From: Catonia carolina
Lineage: Eukaryota; Arthropoda; Insecta; Hemiptera; Achilidae
Assembly: GCA_035578175.1 (NCBI GenBank)
Contig: JAQMRL010000012.1
Span: forward strand, 17,339,715 to 17,403,714
Length of the DNA stretch: 64,000 nt
Reading direction: 5' to 3'
Below are positions 62,202-64,000 of the stretch, piece after piece. Under the pieces are notes generated by a model. That model saw only the letters and a list, made by a program, of their open reading frames with translations. It made no database searches and was not told where the DNA came from. A program made the translations under genes and the position numbers. How positions within the stretch are numbered: the stretch's first letter is position 1; every line of letters begins with the position of its first letter.

Positions 62202-62813
62202 TCAAGAAAGAAATTCTTGTACGCTATAAAAAGTTTCACTGATCAAGTAATTTTTCAGATTTTTTTTAAAGGACTTCAAATCCTCACAACACTTTAAAGA
62301 TTGGGGTAATTTATTCATGAATTTTCTTCCTGCATAAGTAGGTTTTTGTTCAAACAATTTTGTGGAGTGATTAGCCACATAATAATTATTCCTGTTTCTC
62401 GTGTTATGATTGTGAACATTGAAATTCTGCATAAAATTATTTTGCCTAACATACATAATCACCTCAAAAATGTAGAGGGAGGGAACTGTAAGCAGTTTAA
62501 GCTCCTTAAATAGTGGCCTGCATGAGGTTAGCTGGTTAGCTCCCACCATACACCTAATAGCTTTCTTTTGAATTTTAAAAACCCTATTTATATTACCCAT
62601 GCTAGAATTACCCCATACTAAAATACCATAACGGATATGAGACAGAATGAGGCCATGATAAGCTGCCATTAGTAATTTTTTATCATTTAATCTGGCGATT
62701 TGTTTTAGTGCAAATACCCCAGATGATATTTTACTACAAACTTGATTGATATAGAAGTCCCAAGACAAAGATCTATCTAGAGATACACCCAGGAACTTCA
62801 CTGTTTCTACATG
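62202..62813 (-). CDS. LINE RT, C-terminal part after the hAT insertion
   Basis: Continues from the upstream half: HVETVKFLGVSLDRSLSWDF, CSKISSGVFALKQIARLNDK, LILSHIRYGILVWGNSSMGN, KAIRCMVGANQLTSCRPLFK, then NHNTRNRNNYYVANHSTKLF and the end YSVQEFLS with a stop at 62202. VKFLGV.LD..L.W and H..YGI..WG are the post-palm blocks of jockey/CR1 RTs. No stops. About 22 codons of open text at the start (62814-62906) belong to the MITE. Confidence 0.9.
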   Translation of the reverse strand, partial: HVETVKFLGVSLDRSLSWDFYINQVCSKISSGVFALKQIARLNDKKLLMAAYHGLILSHIRYGILVWGNSSMGNINRVFKIQKKAIRCMVGANQLTSCRPLFKELKLLTVPSLYIFEVIMYVRQNNFMQNFNVHNHNTRNRNNYYVANHSTKLFEQKPTYAGRKFMNKLPQSLKCCEDLKSFKKNLKNYLISETFYSVQEFLS

Positions 62814-62821
62814 CTCTACAC

Positions 62822-63100
62822 CAGCGCTTCTTAAACTGTGGGTCGCGACCCCCAGGGGGGTCGCGAGACTACTGAAAGGAGGTCGCAAAGATCTGATACT
62901 TTTCAATCATTATAAATAAAATTTTAAAATTAGTATACACACTACGTACAAATATAAATACAAATAAAAATCATATCAATAGTGCGATATTACATCTACA
63001 TCTACGGTTAATATATATTTCATTATATGGAGGAGGGGGTCGCTTTAAAATTTCCTAAGCTTGAAGGGGGTCGCTATATAAAAAAGTTTAAGAAGCGCTG
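62822..63100. mobile_element. hAT MITE, 279 bp, 8-bp duplication
   Basis: The left end CAGCGCTTCTTAAACTGTGG and the complement of the right end, CAGCGCTTCTTAAACTTTTT, form a 16-bp inverted repeat; a GGGTCGCGACCCCC palindrome follows at the left. The target duplication is CTCTACAC (62814-62821) against CTCTAAAC (63101-63108), one mismatch, as expected for hAT. It breaks the LINE RT frame. Confidence 0.92.
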
Positions 63101-63108
63101 CTCTAAAC

Positions 63109-63913
63109 TATTATTATGAATAAATACATCCACGTCTCTACTTTCTTTAACGTTATGTTTATTTTTAAACTGCAAGTACTGACACTTTTTCCCATTAACT
63201 GTTAATAACATTTGATTCAAGAACTGTACTACGGACTCTATGTTAACATGTGTATTTACTTCAAGAGCATCTACCAGTAAACTGTTACTGATTACTGAAG
63301 TATCATCAGCAAACAACAAAGCTCTGCCATCAGGTATGACTTCTGGTAACCTATTAATATACAATAGAAACAGAATTGGACCTAAAACTGACCCTTGTGG
63401 AACGCCTGCTTTGACTTCAAGCTTTCCAGATACAACCTTTGTAAGTTTCCCTCTAATAACCCTAGTTAACTCCACAAACTGTAATCTATTAATAAGGTAA
63501 GATTGAAACCATTTCAATTCTACATCCCTAACGCCTAATGACTCTAGTGTTTTCAATAAAATTTCATGATCAACACAATCGAAAGCTTTACTCAGATCCA
63601 GAAACACTGCCAATGCTTTCTCCCCGGCATCCAATATATCAACTACTTGCTCCACAAGTGAAACAATTGCAGTTTTAGTTGATCTACCTTTTTGGAAACC
63701 ATGCTGATCCTCTGAGATGATTAGGTTTTCAGTCAAGAAACTGATTAACCTAATAAATACTACCTTTTCAAAAATTTTACTGATTGTGTTTAAAATACTT
63801 ATGGGCCTATAATTTTCAACTAACTGGCTATCTCCATTCTTAAATATAGGCAATATTTTAGTCTCCTTCAGTTTGTTTGGAAATACACCTGTTTCGAGTG
63901 AGAAGTTAATCAA
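63109..63913 (-). CDS. LINE reverse transcriptase (jockey/CR1-like), catalytic part
   Basis: About 268 codons open before the MITE. INFSLETGVFPNKLKETKIL, PISILNTISKIFEKVVFIRL (fingers), LISEDQHGFQKGRSTKTAIV, LAVFLDLSKAFDCVDHEILL (first catalytic Asp), AGVPQGSVLGPILFLLYINR, then LLFADDTSVI (the FADD form of the YADD box) and LTVNGKKCQYLQFK. All RT palm motifs are intact. The N-terminus (endonuclease) lies beyond the window; text upstream of the first Met to 64000 (KKTCGLDGIS...) is in frame and belongs to the same protein. Confidence 0.95.
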
Positions 63914-64000
63914 ATGAAGGAGAGGAGTAATTAAAAGATGTTTACATTCTTTAACAATTATACTAGAAATCCCATCTAACCCGCATGTTTTCTTACTTTT

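Larger units (their letters stand above)
62092..64000 (-). mobile_element. Jockey/CR1-like LINE with poly(A) tail, running off the window
   Basis: The 3' end is a poly(A) (T at 62092-62113 on the plus strand) after 'tcctggagtctccagggcgc'. The RT frame is open over 62202-62813 and 63109-63913 apart from the hAT MITE between. It starts beyond 64000. The most intact retroelement in the window. Confidence 0.9.

Noticed and set aside
1..64000. CRISPR arrays, bacterial operons or phage modules
   Set aside because: Spliceosomal introns, SINEs and LINEs show a eukaryotic nuclear sequence; no regular repeat-spacer arrays were seen.

Overview
This window looks like an AT-rich arthropod nuclear genome, most likely an insect and plausibly hemipteran. 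Three host genes with GT-AG introns are recognisable in pieces. They sit among DNA transposons, non-LTR retrotransposons, tRNA-derived SINEs and one abundant ~0.95 kb repeat, called family A here. The species is not assigned: the insect call rests on the mobile-element mix (mariner, piggyBac, Harbinger, hAT, Helitron, Penelope, jockey/R1/RTE-like LINEs) and the integrin tail.

Host genes. (1) 508-3255 (+): the last two coding exons of an integrin beta subunit, with the transmembrane helix, HDR-type membrane-proximal segment and both NPxY motifs; the intron holds dead mariner, MADF and Penelope pieces. (2) 21344-21719: an NSUN6-like RNA methyltransferase exon present twice, as the arms of a palindrome. 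(3) 35310-55051 (+): five exons with matching splice phases of an F-box gene resembling FBXO28, ending in a stop and a poly(A) signal; the 5' end is not found. Its four introns (2.8-5.4 kb) are full of mobile elements.

Mobile-element layout. 1-5 kb: family A with a SINE in it, mariner, Tc1-like MITE. 5.6-8.7 kb: a tandem-repeat element and two piggyBac-type MITEs with TTAA duplications. 8.7-14.5 kb: a LINE split by family A, then more family A copies in both orientations. 14.9-15.3 and 25.8-26.8 kb: Mutator-like transposase pieces. 16.7-21.7 kb: a cluster of inverted repeats (354-bp arms 3.4 kb apart, a 533-bp snapback, two shorter ones, and the NSUN6-like palindrome). 27.8-31.5 kb: a three-level nest (family A, RTE-like LINE, R1-like LINE), both LINEs with target-site duplications. 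31.6-32.6 kb: satellite and cryptically simple DNA. 34.3-35.1 kb: RTE-like LINE. 35.8-36.8 kb: a 5'-truncated Penelope-like element with a GIY-YIG domain and a type I hammerhead ribozyme. 38.6-43.0 kb: a Harbinger element (TAA duplication) with a MITE and a Helitron PIF1-helicase relic inside. 43-48 kb: a cluster of a second SINE-like repeat, family B. 51.6-53.7 kb: jockey-like LINE split by a mariner. 55-62 kb: more family A and LINE ends. 62-64 kb: a nearly intact jockey-like LINE interrupted by a hAT MITE and running off the window.

The most notable signals are the intact hammerhead ribozyme fold beside a decayed sister copy, the NSUN6-like exon palindrome (a possible hairpin-RNA source), the 16.7-21.7 kb inverted-repeat cluster, and the dated insertion nests.
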